From: Herbaspirillum sp. WKF16
GTDB taxonomy: Bacteria; Pseudomonadota; Gammaproteobacteria; Burkholderiales; Burkholderiaceae_D
Direction: 5' to 3'
DNA length: 64,000 nt
Assembly (NCBI RefSeq): GCF_028993615.1
Contig: NZ_CP118632.1
Location: 558,001-622,000, forward strand
Positions 26,677 through 35,929 of the stretch are shown in pieces; position 1 is the stretch's first letter; each line of letters begins with the position of its first letter. The notes under the pieces are model-generated. The model ran no database searches. It was not told where the DNA came from and was given only the letters and a program-made list of their open reading frames with translations. A program made the position numbers and the translations under genes.

Positions 26677-28650
26677 ATGTCGATACGATTGGGGGTCTGC
26701 TATTACCCCGAACACTGGCCCGAAACGATGTGGGAAGACGATGCGAAACGCATGAAGGCCCTCGGCATCAAGCAGGTGCGCATCGGCGAATTCGCCTGGA
26801 GCCGCATCGAACCTTCGCCGGGCGACCTGCGCTGGGACTGGCTGGACCGCGCCATCGGGACGCTGGCGGCGCAAGGCCTGGAGGTGGTGATGTGCACGCC
26901 CACCGCGACCCCGCCCAAGTGGCTCATCGACCGCCACGACGACGTGCTGGCGGTGGACGCCAATGGTCGCCAGCGCGCCTTCGGTTCGCGCCGCCATTAC
27001 GATTTCTCGTCGGACTCCTACTTCGAGGAGTCGCAGCGCATCGTGCGCCTGCTGGGCGAGCGCTACGGCCGGCACCCGGCCGTCACCGCCTGGCAGACCG
27101 ACAACGAATACGGCTGCCACCAGACCGTGGTCAGTTACTCGGCCTCGGCGCAGCGGCGCTTCCGCGGCTGGCTGCGCGCGCGCTACGGCACTATCGACGC
27201 GCTCAACACAGCCTGGGGCACGGTGTTCTGGAGCATGGAATACCGCAGCTTCGACGAGATCGACGCGCCCATCGGCACCGTGACCGAGGCGCATCCTTCG
27301 CATCGCCTGGACTATCAGCGCTTCGCTTCGGACGAGGTGGCGCGCTACAACCGCATGCAGGTCGATATCCTGCGCGCGCATTCACCGGGCCGGGTGATGG
27401 TGCACAACTTCATGCAGATGTTCCTGGAGTTCGACCACTACCCGGTGGCGGCCGACCTCGACGTCGCCAGCTGGGACAGCTACCCGCTGGGCGCGCTGGA
27501 AGTAATGTGGTTCCCGCCCGAAGAAAAGGCGCGCTGGCTGCGCACCGGGCATCCGGACTTCGCCTCGTTCAACCACGACCTGTATCGCGGCATGTCGACC
27601 CAGCCGTTCTGGGTGATGGAGCAGCAGCCCGGCCCGGTCAACTGGGCGCACTGGAATCCGCATCCCTTGCCGGGCATGGTGCGCTTGTGGAGCTGGGAAG
27701 CCTTTGCCCACGGCGCCGGCTGCGTGTCGTACTTCCGCTGGCGCCAGGTGCCGTTCGCCCAGGAGCAGATGCACGCCGGCCTGAACCGTCCCGACAATCG
27801 CCTGGACGTCGGCGGCGTCGAGGCCGAGCGGGTGGCGCAGGAGATCGATCGCGTGGAGCATGCCGCCGGCGCGCTGGCGCAGCCGCGCGGCAAGGTGGCG
27901 CTGCTGTTCGACTATAGCGCCAAGTGGCTCTTCGAGATCCACTACCAGGGCGCCGATTTCCAGTACGCGCGCTTCGCCTTCGACTACTACTCGGCCCTGC
28001 GCTCGCTCGGCCTGGACGTCGACATCGTGCCGCTGGACGCATCGCTGGACGGCTACGCCATGATCGTGGCGCCGCCGCTGCCGGTGATCCCCGACGACCT
28101 GCCGGCGCGCCTGGAGAAGAGCGGCGCGCAGGTGGTGTTCGGCCCGCGCAGCGGCTCCAAGACGGTCTCGCTGCAGATCCCACCGACGCTGCCGCCGGGC
28201 GCGTTGCAATCCATCCTGCCGATCCGCGTGTGGCGGGTCGAATCGCTGCGGCCGCAGGTCACCGAGCCGGTGCAACTGGGCGAACTCAAGGGGCGCGCGG
28301 CGCATTGGCGCGACCTGGTCGAGTCCGACGACGCCGGCGTGCAGACGTTGGCCCGCTTCGCCGACGGCCACCCCGCCGTCCTGAAGCACCAGCGCATGCA
28401 CTACCTGGCCGCGATCTTCGACGCCGATTTCACCGCCGGCTACTTCGAGCAGGTGGCCGCGGCCGCCGGCCTGGCGCCGCAACGCCTGGCCGATGGCCTG
28501 CGCCTGCAACGCCGCGGCGGCCTGACGTTCGCGCTGAATTACGCCGACGCGGCGGTGACGCTGCCGCAGGCGGCCGGGGCCGATTTCATCGTCGGCGGAC
28601 CGGAGCTGCCGCCGCAGGGCGTGGCCATCTACCGCGGCGCGCAGGAATAA
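26677..28650 (+). CDS. Beta-galactosidase, glycoside hydrolase family 42
   Basis: A 657-residue cytoplasmic enzyme of normal GH42 length. It opens with GVCYYPEHWPETMWEDDAKRM and has the TIM-barrel catalytic acid E144 in TDNEYGCH and the nucleophile E315 in WVMEQQPGP. A trimerisation domain (KVALLFDYSAKWLFE) and a C-terminal beta domain follow. It hydrolyses beta-galactosides; lacking a signal peptide, it acts on imported oligosaccharides. AGAGGAGAG precedes the ATG. Its place between the ATPase and the binding-protein gene ties it directly to the importer. Confidence 0.93.
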   Translation: MSIRLGVCYYPEHWPETMWEDDAKRMKALGIKQVRIGEFAWSRIEPSPGDLRWDWLDRAIGTLAAQGLEVVMCTPTATPPKWLIDRHDDVLAVDANGRQRAFGSRRHYDFSSDSYFEESQRIVRLLGERYGRHPAVTAWQTDNEYGCHQTVVSYSASAQRRFRGWLRARYGTIDALNTAWGTVFWSMEYRSFDEIDAPIGTVTEAHPSHRLDYQRFASDEVARYNRMQVDILRAHSPGRVMVHNFMQMFLEFDHYPVAADLDVASWDSYPLGALEVMWFPPEEKARWLRTGHPDFASFNHDLYRGMSTQPFWVMEQQPGPVNWAHWNPHPLPGMVRLWSWEAFAHGAGCVSYFRWRQVPFAQEQMHAGLNRPDNRLDVGGVEAERVAQEIDRVEHAAGALAQPRGKVALLFDYSAKWLFEIHYQGADFQYARFAFDYYSALRSLGLDVDIVPLDASLDGYAMIVAPPLPVIPDDLPARLEKSGAQVVFGPRSGSKTVSLQIPPTLPPGALQSILPIRVWRVESLRPQVTEPVQLGELKGRAAHWRDLVESDDAGVQTLARFADGHPAVLKHQRMHYLAAIFDADFTAGYFEQVAAAAGLAPQRLADGLRLQRRGGLTFALNYADAAVTLPQAAGADFIVGGPELPPQGVAIYRGAQE

Positions 28651-28792
28651 CGGAAGCACACTCTGGAAGGAAGCACGGCCGCGGCGCGGGTGGGAACGGC
28701 ACACCGCGGGCGACGCTCAAACAGGCGGCAAGAACCTGTGGAAAAAGCACTGGCGAACGATCTTTTTTTGAAAAAACTATTCGGAGACAAGC

Positions 28793-30049
28793 ATGAGCAA
28801 AATGATTCGCATGGGCACCCTGGCGGGCCTGCTCGCGACGGCCGCCATATCGTCGCTGTCGTGCGCATCGGCCGCGGCCGGCACGCTGGCAGTCAACATC
28901 GCCTATAAGGGCGCCGTGCAGCGCACGGTCTGGCAATCGACCCTGGATGAATTCAAGAAGGCCAATCCCGACGTCGAGATCAAGGTCTCCTTCGTCGAGG
29001 AAGAGGCTTACAAGGTGCAGCTGCCGGGCTGGCTGTCGACCCAGGCGCCGGACATCATCAACTGGCACAACGGTGAGCGCATGGCCTTCTACGCCAGCCG
29101 CGGCCTGCTGGAAGACGTGAGCGAGGACTGGAAGAAGAACAACTGGGACGCGACCTACGCCTCCACCAAGGAGGCCTCTTCCTACCAGGGCAAGCAATAC
29201 GCGCTGCCCACCGTGTACTACTCCTGGGGCATGTTCTACCGCAAGGACATCTTCAAGACCGCCGGCATCGCCGCCGAGCCCAGGACCTGGGATGAATTCC
29301 TGGAGGCCTGCAAGAAACTCAAGGCTGCCGGCATCGCGCCGCTGGCCGTGGGCGGGCGCGACTCCTGGACCCTGGCCGGCTGGTTCGACTATCTCGACTT
29401 GCGCCTGAACGGCAACGCCTTCCACCAGCAACTCATGGCCGGCGAGGTGCCCTACACCGACGCCCGCGTCAAGAAGGTCTACAGCGCCTGGAAGACGCTG
29501 CTCGACAACAAGTACTTCATCGACAACCAGCTCTCCTACGACCTCGACGGCGCGCAGCCCTTCCTGTTCCAGGGCAAGGCCGCCATGATGCTGATGGGCA
29601 CCTTCATCGCCAAGGGCTTCCCGGCCAAGATGGCGGCCAACATGGGTTACTTCCAGTTCCCCATCGTCGACCCCAGCGTGCCGACCGCCGAGGAGGGGCC
29701 GACCGAGTCCATCCACATCCCCAGCAAGGCGCGCAACAAGGCCGACGCCCGCCGCTTCCTGGCCTTCGTCGGCACGCCGGCCATCAGCGCCAAGCTGGGT
29801 GAGGGCCTGGGATCGCTGCCGGCCAACAGCAAGTCGCCCGAGCCGAGCGAGCCGATCTCCCGCATCGGATTCCAGATCCTGTCCAACGCCAAGGGCGGCA
29901 TCGCCCAGTTCTACGACCGCGACATGACCAAGGAAATGGCCGACGAGGGCATGAAGGGCATGCAGAAGTTCGTGAGCGACCCGAGCAAGATCGACGACGT
30001 GCTCAACGAGCTTGAGCAGAGCCGCAAGCGCATCTACAAGAAGTCCTGA
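28793..30049 (+). CDS. Carbohydrate ABC transporter, substrate-binding protein
   Basis: A 418-residue SBP_bac_1 protein. It has an export signal (GTLAGLLATAAISSLSCASA; no clear lipobox) and the CUT1 landmarks WQSTLDEFKKANPDVEIKV, DIINWHNGE, ALPTVYYSWGMFYRKDIF and AAMMLMGTF. It should bind an oligosaccharide in the periplasm; the GH42 neighbour suggests a galactoside. A second in-frame ATG follows closely, but the ATG at 28793 has GGAG upstream. Confidence 0.9.
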   Translation: MSKMIRMGTLAGLLATAAISSLSCASAAAGTLAVNIAYKGAVQRTVWQSTLDEFKKANPDVEIKVSFVEEEAYKVQLPGWLSTQAPDIINWHNGERMAFYASRGLLEDVSEDWKKNNWDATYASTKEASSYQGKQYALPTVYYSWGMFYRKDIFKTAGIAAEPRTWDEFLEACKKLKAAGIAPLAVGGRDSWTLAGWFDYLDLRLNGNAFHQQLMAGEVPYTDARVKKVYSAWKTLLDNKYFIDNQLSYDLDGAQPFLFQGKAAMMLMGTFIAKGFPAKMAANMGYFQFPIVDPSVPTAEEGPTESIHIPSKARNKADARRFLAFVGTPAISAKLGEGLGSLPANSKSPEPSEPISRIGFQILSNAKGGIAQFYDRDMTKEMADEGMKGMQKFVSDPSKIDDVLNELEQSRKRIYKKS

Positions 30050-30139
30050 CCGTGCGCCGCGACGCCGGGCGGGGATGTGGTCCCGCCCGGCCGCGGCATC
30101 TTATCCATGCGTTCATCCGCAAACGGGAGTTCATCCGCC

Positions 30140-31069
30140 ATGCCAGTGCAAACGCCTGCCCTCACGGCCCAGGGAAGCGCCGCCGAGATTTCCGCCGCGC
30201 CCGCCGCATCGGCCCGGCGCGCGGCCGCCCGCAGGAACCGCGCCGCGCTGTGGTTCCTGGCGCCGGCCTGCGCCATGACGCTGGTCTACGTGCTGTACCC
30301 GATCGCCTACACCATCTATCTCAGCTTCTTCAACTGGGACGGCATGACCGCGCCGCGCTTCATCGGCCTGGGCAACTACATCGAGCTGCTGCACGCGCCC
30401 ACCTTCTACACCGCGCTCAAGAACAACCTGGCCTGGCTGCTGATGTTCCTGCTGGCCCCGCCCATGGGCCTGGCCATCGCGCTCTACCTGAACCAGAAGG
30501 TGCGCGGCATGCGCGTGGTGAAGGCGCTGTTCTTCGCGCCCTTCGTGCTCTCGGGGGTGGTGGTGGGGCTGATCTTCAGCTGGTTCTACGATCCCGGCTT
30601 CGGCCTGCTGTCGCTGTTGCTGGGGCACGGCATCCCGGTGCTGGGCGACGCCCGCTACGCCACCTTCGGCATCATCTTCGCCGCCCTTTGGCCGCAGACG
30701 GCCTACTGCATGATCCTGTTCCTCACCGGACTCACGGCGATCAACAACGACCAGGTCGAGGCCGCGCGCATGGAAGGCGCCAAGGGCTGGAGCATGCTGC
30801 GCCATGTGATCCTGCCGCAGCTGCGCCCAACCACTTTCATGGCCTTCGTGGTCAGCATCATCGGCGCGCTGCGCAGCTTCGACCTGATCTCGGTCATGAG
30901 CAGCGGCGGTCCCTATGAGAGCTCCACCGTGCTGGCCTACTACGCCTACGACCAGGCCATCAAGTATTACCGGCAAGGCTATTCGGCGGCGATCGCGGTG
31001 ACGCTGTTCGCCATCATGCTGGTCTATATCGTTTATCAACTGCGCCGCATGCTGCGCGCGGAAAGCTAG
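30140..31069 (+). CDS. Carbohydrate ABC transporter, permease (MalF-like)
   Basis: A 309-residue inner-membrane permease. Six helices follow an Ala/Arg-rich N-terminal tail. The EAA motif is EAARMEGAKGWSMLRHVILPQLRPT near residues 200-225. FLAPACAMTLVYVLYPIAYTIYLSF forms the first helix. GGGAG about ten bases upstream favours the ATG at 30140; ATGs at 30077 and 30107 are also in frame. It pairs with the next gene. Confidence 0.88.
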   Translation: MPVQTPALTAQGSAAEISAAPAASARRAAARRNRAALWFLAPACAMTLVYVLYPIAYTIYLSFFNWDGMTAPRFIGLGNYIELLHAPTFYTALKNNLAWLLMFLLAPPMGLAIALYLNQKVRGMRVVKALFFAPFVLSGVVVGLIFSWFYDPGFGLLSLLLGHGIPVLGDARYATFGIIFAALWPQTAYCMILFLTGLTAINNDQVEAARMEGAKGWSMLRHVILPQLRPTTFMAFVVSIIGALRSFDLISVMSSGGPYESSTVLAYYAYDQAIKYYRQGYSAAIAVTLFAIMLVYIVYQLRRMLRAES

Positions 31070-31079
31070 GAGGGGCCAT

Positions 31080-31931
31080 ATGTTTCCGACGCCCATCGAG
31101 AAGTGGAAGCCGCTCAATCGCCTGTTCTATCAATTGACGCTGCCGCTGGCGCTGCTGGTCTGGCTCTTGCCGATGCTTACCGCGCTGGTGACCTCGATCC
31201 GTTCCAACGACGAATTGATGGAGGGGAACTACTGGGGCTGGCCGCGCGACTTTGCGATGCTGGAGAACTACCGCGAGGCGCTGACCGCGTCGCCGATGCT
31301 GCATTACTTCTGGAACAGCTGCCTGATCACCATTCCCTCGGTGATCGGCGCCATCGCGCTGGCGGCCATGGCGGGCTTTGCGCTGTCGACCTACAAGTTC
31401 CGCGGCAACACGCTGCTGTTCGCCACCTTCGTCGCCTGCAACTTCGTGCCGCAGCAGATCCTGATGATCCCGGTGCGCGACCTGTCGCTGTCGCTGGGAC
31501 TGTTCAACACCATCACCGGCATGATGCTGTTCCACATCGCCATGCAGACCGGCTTTTGCACGCTGTTCCTGCGCAACTTCATCAAGCAGCTGCCCTTCGA
31601 GATGATCGAGGCGGCGCGCATCGAAGGCGCCGGCGAATGGACGGTGTTCTACCGCATCGTGCTGCCGCTGATCCGGCCGGCGCTGGCCGCGCTGGCGGTG
31701 CTGGTGTTCACCTTCGTCTGGAACGATTACTTCTGGGCGTTGTGCCTGACCCAGGGCGACGACGTCGCGCCGATCACGGTCGGGGTGGCCGCGCTGCGCG
31801 GACAGTGGACCACCGCCTGGAACCTGGTCTCGGCCGGCTCGATCCTGGCGGCGCTGCCGTCGGTGCTGCTGTTCTTCGTGATGCAGAAGCAATTCGTGGC
31901 CGGCTTGACCTTCGGCGCCAGCAAGGGCTGA
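31080..31931 (+). CDS. Carbohydrate ABC transporter, permease (MalG-like)
   Basis: A 283-residue permease with six helices. The EAA loop is EAARIEGAGEWTVFYRIVLPLIRPA, and the C-terminal QKQFVAGLTFGASKG is typical of MalG-type subunits. It lies 10 bp after its partner, with AGGAGG in the gap. It is the last gene of the LacI/GH42 operon and converges on a diguanylate cyclase gene. Confidence 0.92.
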   Translation: MFPTPIEKWKPLNRLFYQLTLPLALLVWLLPMLTALVTSIRSNDELMEGNYWGWPRDFAMLENYREALTASPMLHYFWNSCLITIPSVIGAIALAAMAGFALSTYKFRGNTLLFATFVACNFVPQQILMIPVRDLSLSLGLFNTITGMMLFHIAMQTGFCTLFLRNFIKQLPFEMIEAARIEGAGEWTVFYRIVLPLIRPALAALAVLVFTFVWNDYFWALCLTQGDDVAPITVGVAALRGQWTTAWNLVSAGSILAALPSVLLFFVMQKQFVAGLTFGASKG

Positions 31932-31973
31932 GCCAGGGGCTCGCCGGGCCGGACCGCCGCAGCGGGGATCGGC

Positions 31974-33122
31974 TCAGGCGGCCGGCGTGAGCTTGAACTT
32001 GTCGCGCCCGGCGCGCTTGGACTCATACAGCGCGGCGTCGCCCAGTGCGATCAATGCCGCCAGGTCCGCCGGCGCCTGGCTGAACAGGGCGCCGCCCATG
32101 CTCAGCGTCACCGCGTCGGGCGTGGGGAACGTCTCCTTCGCCATCTCCGCAAACGTCTTGCGCAAGCCCTCGCCGAGCGCCGTCGCGCTGTCGTCGGAGG
32201 CCTCGCGCAGCAGGATCAGGAACTCATCTCCGCCCAGTCGCGCGGCCAGGGCGCCGCGCGGCAGCGCGTCGCGGATCATCTCGCTCAGGGTCACCAGCAG
32301 CTTGTCGCCGGCGATATGGCCGTGCAGGTCGTTGACCTGCTTGAAGTTGTCGATGTCGATGAGCAGCAGGGCGCCCGGGCTGGCGGCGCTGGCCTGGGCC
32401 AGCAGCCCGGGCGCGCGCCGGTCCAGCGCGCGGCGGTTGTACAGCGCCGTGAGCGGATCGCGCGCGGCCAGCTGTTCGATGCGCTCTTCGCGCCGATGCC
32501 GCTCGGTGCCGGTCATGGAGAGCGCGATCAGCATGATCGCCATGGCCCCTTCCACCAGCGAGATCTGGATCACCGCGCCGCGGAAGGCGGCGAGGTCGAC
32601 CGAGCTGTTCAGCGCCAGCGTGGAGACGGCCTTGGCGCCGTAGAACAGGCCGTGCACCAGCAGCACATAACGCAGCTGCACCGCGCCCACGCTCAGCGAA
32701 ACCCCGTGCGGGCGCAACAGGAAACTGGCGCGCAGGACGATGCCGGCGATCATCAGCGATTGGATGCTCAGCATCACCTTGGACCACCATGGGCCGCCGG
32801 GCAGCAGCAACACCGCCAGCCAGGCCACGACGACCAGGCACCAGGCGCGCGACATGCGGGTGCGGGTGAACCAGGCGACGCCGGCCAGGAACAGCCAGTG
32901 CGCGCCGATCAGCAGGCCGTTGGCGAACCAGATCCCGATCAGCAGGAAACCGCTGGAGCGCAGCAGCGCCAGCACGCAGCCTACGGTGATGACGGCGAAG
33001 CCGGCGCTCCAGAGCAGCAATGAACGCTCGCGCACGGTGTTCCATTCCACCGCCAGATAAAGCGCTGCGGCCGCAGCCAGGGCGGTGGAGAGGATGAGGA
33101 TGGTGGATGGATCGAGTGACAT
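31974..33122 (-). CDS. Diguanylate cyclase (GGDEF) with membrane sensor
   Basis: A 382-residue protein. Six or seven membrane helices (residues about 5-200) are followed by a short linker and a GGDEF domain with the intact active site RLGGDEF, plus DPLTALYNRRAL and LLIDIDNFKQVNDLHGH. It should make cyclic di-GMP from GTP. The RxxD inhibitory site expected just before GGDEF is not seen (PRGALAAR), so product inhibition may be absent. The start at 33122 places the first helix at the N-terminus; a longer reading from 33158 is possible. It is transcribed alone. Confidence 0.9.
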   Translation of the reverse strand: MSLDPSTILILSTALAAAAALYLAVEWNTVRERSLLLWSAGFAVITVGCVLALLRSSGFLLIGIWFANGLLIGAHWLFLAGVAWFTRTRMSRAWCLVVVAWLAVLLLPGGPWWSKVMLSIQSLMIAGIVLRASFLLRPHGVSLSVGAVQLRYVLLVHGLFYGAKAVSTLALNSSVDLAAFRGAVIQISLVEGAMAIMLIALSMTGTERHRREERIEQLAARDPLTALYNRRALDRRAPGLLAQASAASPGALLLIDIDNFKQVNDLHGHIAGDKLLVTLSEMIRDALPRGALAARLGGDEFLILLREASDDSATALGEGLRKTFAEMAKETFPTPDAVTLSMGGALFSQAPADLAALIALGDAALYESKRAGRDKFKLTPAA

Positions 33123-33327
33123 GGGAAACGGCGGCGCTGCGGGGTTGCCCGGGGGCAAACCGGTGAAATGAAATGCAGCGCTATTTTACCGTCGGCGCGC
33201 TTTTGCGGCTTGCCGCGGGCGCCTTGCGCGGCCACGGCAGGAAATCGTTGTCGCAACGGCAAGAGCCTGAGCCAGCTTGGATTGCGGCAGGCTTGAAGGG
33301 AGGCGATCCGGCGCCGGCCGGATCGAT

Positions 33328-33843
33328 TCAGGCGCCCGGACGGGCGCGCTGGTCCAGCGTCAGCTGGAGGAAGGCCAGGTCCAGCCATTCGCCGAATTTC
33401 GTGCCGACCTGAGGCAGGTGGCCGACGTGCGCGAAGCCCAGCTTTTCATGCAGGGCAATGGAGCCTTTATTGCCGGCTTCGATGCCGGCCACCATCACAT
33501 GCTTGCCCAGGTCTTGCGCGCGAGCGATCAGCACTTGCATCAGCGCCTTGCCGATGCCGGCGCCGCGCTGTTCCTTGTGCACGTAGACCGAATGTTCGAC
33601 GGTGTGGCGATAGCCGTCGAAGGCGCGCCAGTCGCCGAAGGACGCGTAGCCGAGCACGGCGTCGTCCTCGGCTACGGCGACCAGCACCGGGTAGCCGCTT
33701 TGCCGGCGCGCGTTGAGCCAATCAAGCCGGTTCTCGTGACTCACCTGCGCGTCGTTCCAGATTGCGGTGGTATTGGCCACGGCATCGTTGTAGATGGCGG
33801 CGATGCCCGGCACATCGCCGGGAAGGGCGTCGCGTATCCTCAT
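33328..33843 (-). CDS. GNAT N-acetyltransferase, phosphinothricin-acetyltransferase type
   Basis: A 171-residue GNAT enzyme. The N-terminus MRIRDALPGDVPGIAAIYNDAVANTTA and VEHSVYVHKEQRGAGIGKALMQ (the acetyl-CoA loop Q/RxxGxG) match the PAT/Bar/YncA group, as does the final LGFAHVGHLPQVGTKFGEWLDL. Such enzymes acetylate phosphinothricin, methionine sulfone/sulfoximine or similar compounds. AGAGG lies seven bases before the ATG at 33843; the adjacent ATG at 33846 is equally in frame. Single gene. Confidence 0.85.
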   Translation of the reverse strand: MRIRDALPGDVPGIAAIYNDAVANTTAIWNDAQVSHENRLDWLNARRQSGYPVLVAVAEDDAVLGYASFGDWRAFDGYRHTVEHSVYVHKEQRGAGIGKALMQVLIARAQDLGKHVMVAGIEAGNKGSIALHEKLGFAHVGHLPQVGTKFGEWLDLAFLQLTLDQRARPGA

Positions 33844-34059
33844 CATGAATCCTCTCATACTTGGAAATCGGCGCCGATTTTACTATAGCGGCCCCGTACC
33901 GGCAGCCGCGCTGCGCCGGTCTCCCATGCCCGTCGCGGCGAGCGCATGTCATCGAACTGACATAAATCATTCACGGCGCTGAAATATTTAGCCCCGATAC
34001 TCTCGGCCACGTGACCGTCGGTCGCGTACCCATCTAATCCCAAAGAGGACCTACAATTC

Positions 34060-35202
34060 ATGAACGCTCTCCACCGCCTTGGTGCGGCCGGCTGCCTTGC
34101 GGCCGCCTGCTTCGCGCTGCCATCCCTCAGTTCCGCCCAATCCCAGATCCCGTCGACGTCCGTCAAGCTGTACGGCATCGTCGACACCGGCATCGAGTAC
34201 CTGAGCAATGCCGCCGTCGTCAACGGCAAGACCGCCACCGTCACGCGCATGACGCCCGGCAACATGTCCGGCTCGCGCTGGGGCATCACCGGCAATGAAG
34301 ACCTGGGCGGCGGCAGCTCCTCGTTCTTCCTGCTGGAAAGCGGCTTCGCCTCCGACACCGGCGCCATGCTCCAGGGTAATCGCCTGTTCGGCCGACTGTC
34401 GTACGTGGGCCTGGCCAACAGCGACTACGGCACCGTCTCGGTGGGCCGCATCGGCGGCCTGTTCCTGGACTGGGTCAGCAAGTTCAACCCGCTCAACAAC
34501 GCCGTGTATGCCATCAAGATGATGGACCCGGCCTTCTCCGACCGGCTCGACAAGACACTGCGCTACCAGCAGAAGTTCGGCCCGGTGACCACCGTCCTGC
34601 AATACAGCATGGGTTACGACAGCGTCGCCTACGGCGCGCAGGGCGCGGGCGACAATCTCAAGGGGCGCGTGATGGAAGCCGGCGTGCTGTACGACGGCGG
34701 CGACTTCAGCGCGACCCTGGTGTACGACCAGAAGAACGGCCAGAGCACCAACCCGGCGGCGGCCATGACCACTGCGGTGGGCGGCTTTGAGGGCAACACC
34801 GACCGGCGCCTCGGCCTGGGCATGTCGTACAAGATGGGCGAGGTCGACCTGTTCGGCGGCTACCGCTACCTCAACTCCAGGGCGATCCACCTGACCGCGC
34901 TGACCAAGGGACCGGTGCAGGCGTCCAGCCTGTTCTGGCTCGGCAGCACGTATCACATGACGCCCAACCTGCTGTGGTCGGGGACGGCGATGTACCAGAA
35001 CTTCTACGGCAGCAAGCTGGCGCCGATGTCGTTCCAGGTGGATGTTGACTACTTCCTCTCCAAGCGCACCGACCTGTATATCAACACCGGCTATGTCATC
35101 AACCGCGGCGGCGCCGATCTTGGATTGAACGGTTTCGCCTCGTCGGTGGTGGCCGGACGCAACCAGTTCGGCACGCAGATCGGTATCCGCCATACCTTCT
35201 GA
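34060..35202 (+). CDS. Gram-negative porin (trimeric, general-porin family)
   Basis: A 380-residue outer-membrane porin. The signal peptide ends near SSAQS; the mature part begins SVKLYGIVDTGIEYL and continues SRWGITGNEDLGGG, RLSYVGLANSDYGTVSVGR, ending IGIRHTF with the terminal phenylalanine. This is the standard betaproteobacterial porin. AAAGAGGA lies upstream. Unusually, its stop is only 1 bp from the ABC ATPase start, so it opens a transporter operon and probably supplies the same solute across the outer membrane. Confidence 0.92.
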   Translation: MNALHRLGAAGCLAAACFALPSLSSAQSQIPSTSVKLYGIVDTGIEYLSNAAVVNGKTATVTRMTPGNMSGSRWGITGNEDLGGGSSSFFLLESGFASDTGAMLQGNRLFGRLSYVGLANSDYGTVSVGRIGGLFLDWVSKFNPLNNAVYAIKMMDPAFSDRLDKTLRYQQKFGPVTTVLQYSMGYDSVAYGAQGAGDNLKGRVMEAGVLYDGGDFSATLVYDQKNGQSTNPAAAMTTAVGGFEGNTDRRLGLGMSYKMGEVDLFGGYRYLNSRAIHLTALTKGPVQASSLFWLGSTYHMTPNLLWSGTAMYQNFYGSKLAPMSFQVDVDYFLSKRTDLYINTGYVINRGGADLGLNGFASSVVAGRNQFGTQIGIRHTF

Positions 35203-35203
35203 G

Positions 35204-35929
35204 ATGATCGCACTGGATAAGAAACCATCGGCCGGCACGTCGATCTCGGTACGCGGCCTGGGACTGGCGTTCGACGCCCAGGCCGTGCTGTCGGGCATCG
35301 ACCTCGACGTGCCCGGCGGCACCACGCTGGCTCTCTTGGGGCCGTCCGGCTGCGGCAAGAGCACCTTGCTCAAGCTGCTGGCCGGCTTGCAGAAACCCGG
35401 CGCCGGCAGCATTCGCTTCGGCGGCGAGCTGGTGGCCGATGCCCAGTTCTGCGTCGCTCCCGAGCGGCGCGGACTGGGCATGGTGTTCCAGGACTATGCC
35501 TTGTGGCCGCACATGACGGTGGCCGGCAACGTCGCGTTTCCGCTGGAGATGGCCAGGGTCGCCAAGCCCGAGCGCGAGCGGCGGGTCGCCGCCGCGCTCG
35601 CGCGCGTGGGCCTGGAGCAGGTCGGCCGGCGGCGCATCTCGGCGCTGTCGGGCGGGCAGCAGCAGCGCGTGGCGCTGGCGCGCGCCATCGTCGCCGAGCC
35701 GAGGATCCTGCTGTTCGACGAGCCCCTCTCCAATCTCGACCGCGACCTGCGCGTGAGCCTGTGCCGCGAGATCGGGGAATTGCTGGCGCAGCTGGGCACC
35801 ACCGCCGTGTACGTGACGCACGATCGCGAAGAGGCGGAGACGCTGGCGCATCAGGTCGTCACCCTGAAGCAGGGACGGATTTCCCACGCTTCACTTCGAT
35901 CCGGGAGTCAATATAATGAAACGTTTTAG
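35204..35929 (+). CDS. ABC transporter ATPase (FbpC/PotA-like, short form)
   Basis: A 241-residue ATPase. Walker A is GPSGCGKST, the Q-loop is VFQDYALWPHMT, signature LSGGQQQR, Walker B ILLFDEPLSNLD, H-loop YVTHDREEAETLA. It lacks the C-terminal TOBE domain of full-length FbpC/PotA. Its end overlaps the next gene by 14 bp. It energises import with the fused permease at 36903. Confidence 0.88.
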   Translation: MIALDKKPSAGTSISVRGLGLAFDAQAVLSGIDLDVPGGTTLALLGPSGCGKSTLLKLLAGLQKPGAGSIRFGGELVADAQFCVAPERRGLGMVFQDYALWPHMTVAGNVAFPLEMARVAKPERERRVAAALARVGLEQVGRRRISALSGGQQQRVALARAIVAEPRILLFDEPLSNLDRDLRVSLCREIGELLAQLGTTAVYVTHDREEAETLAHQVVTLKQGRISHASLRSGSQYNETF

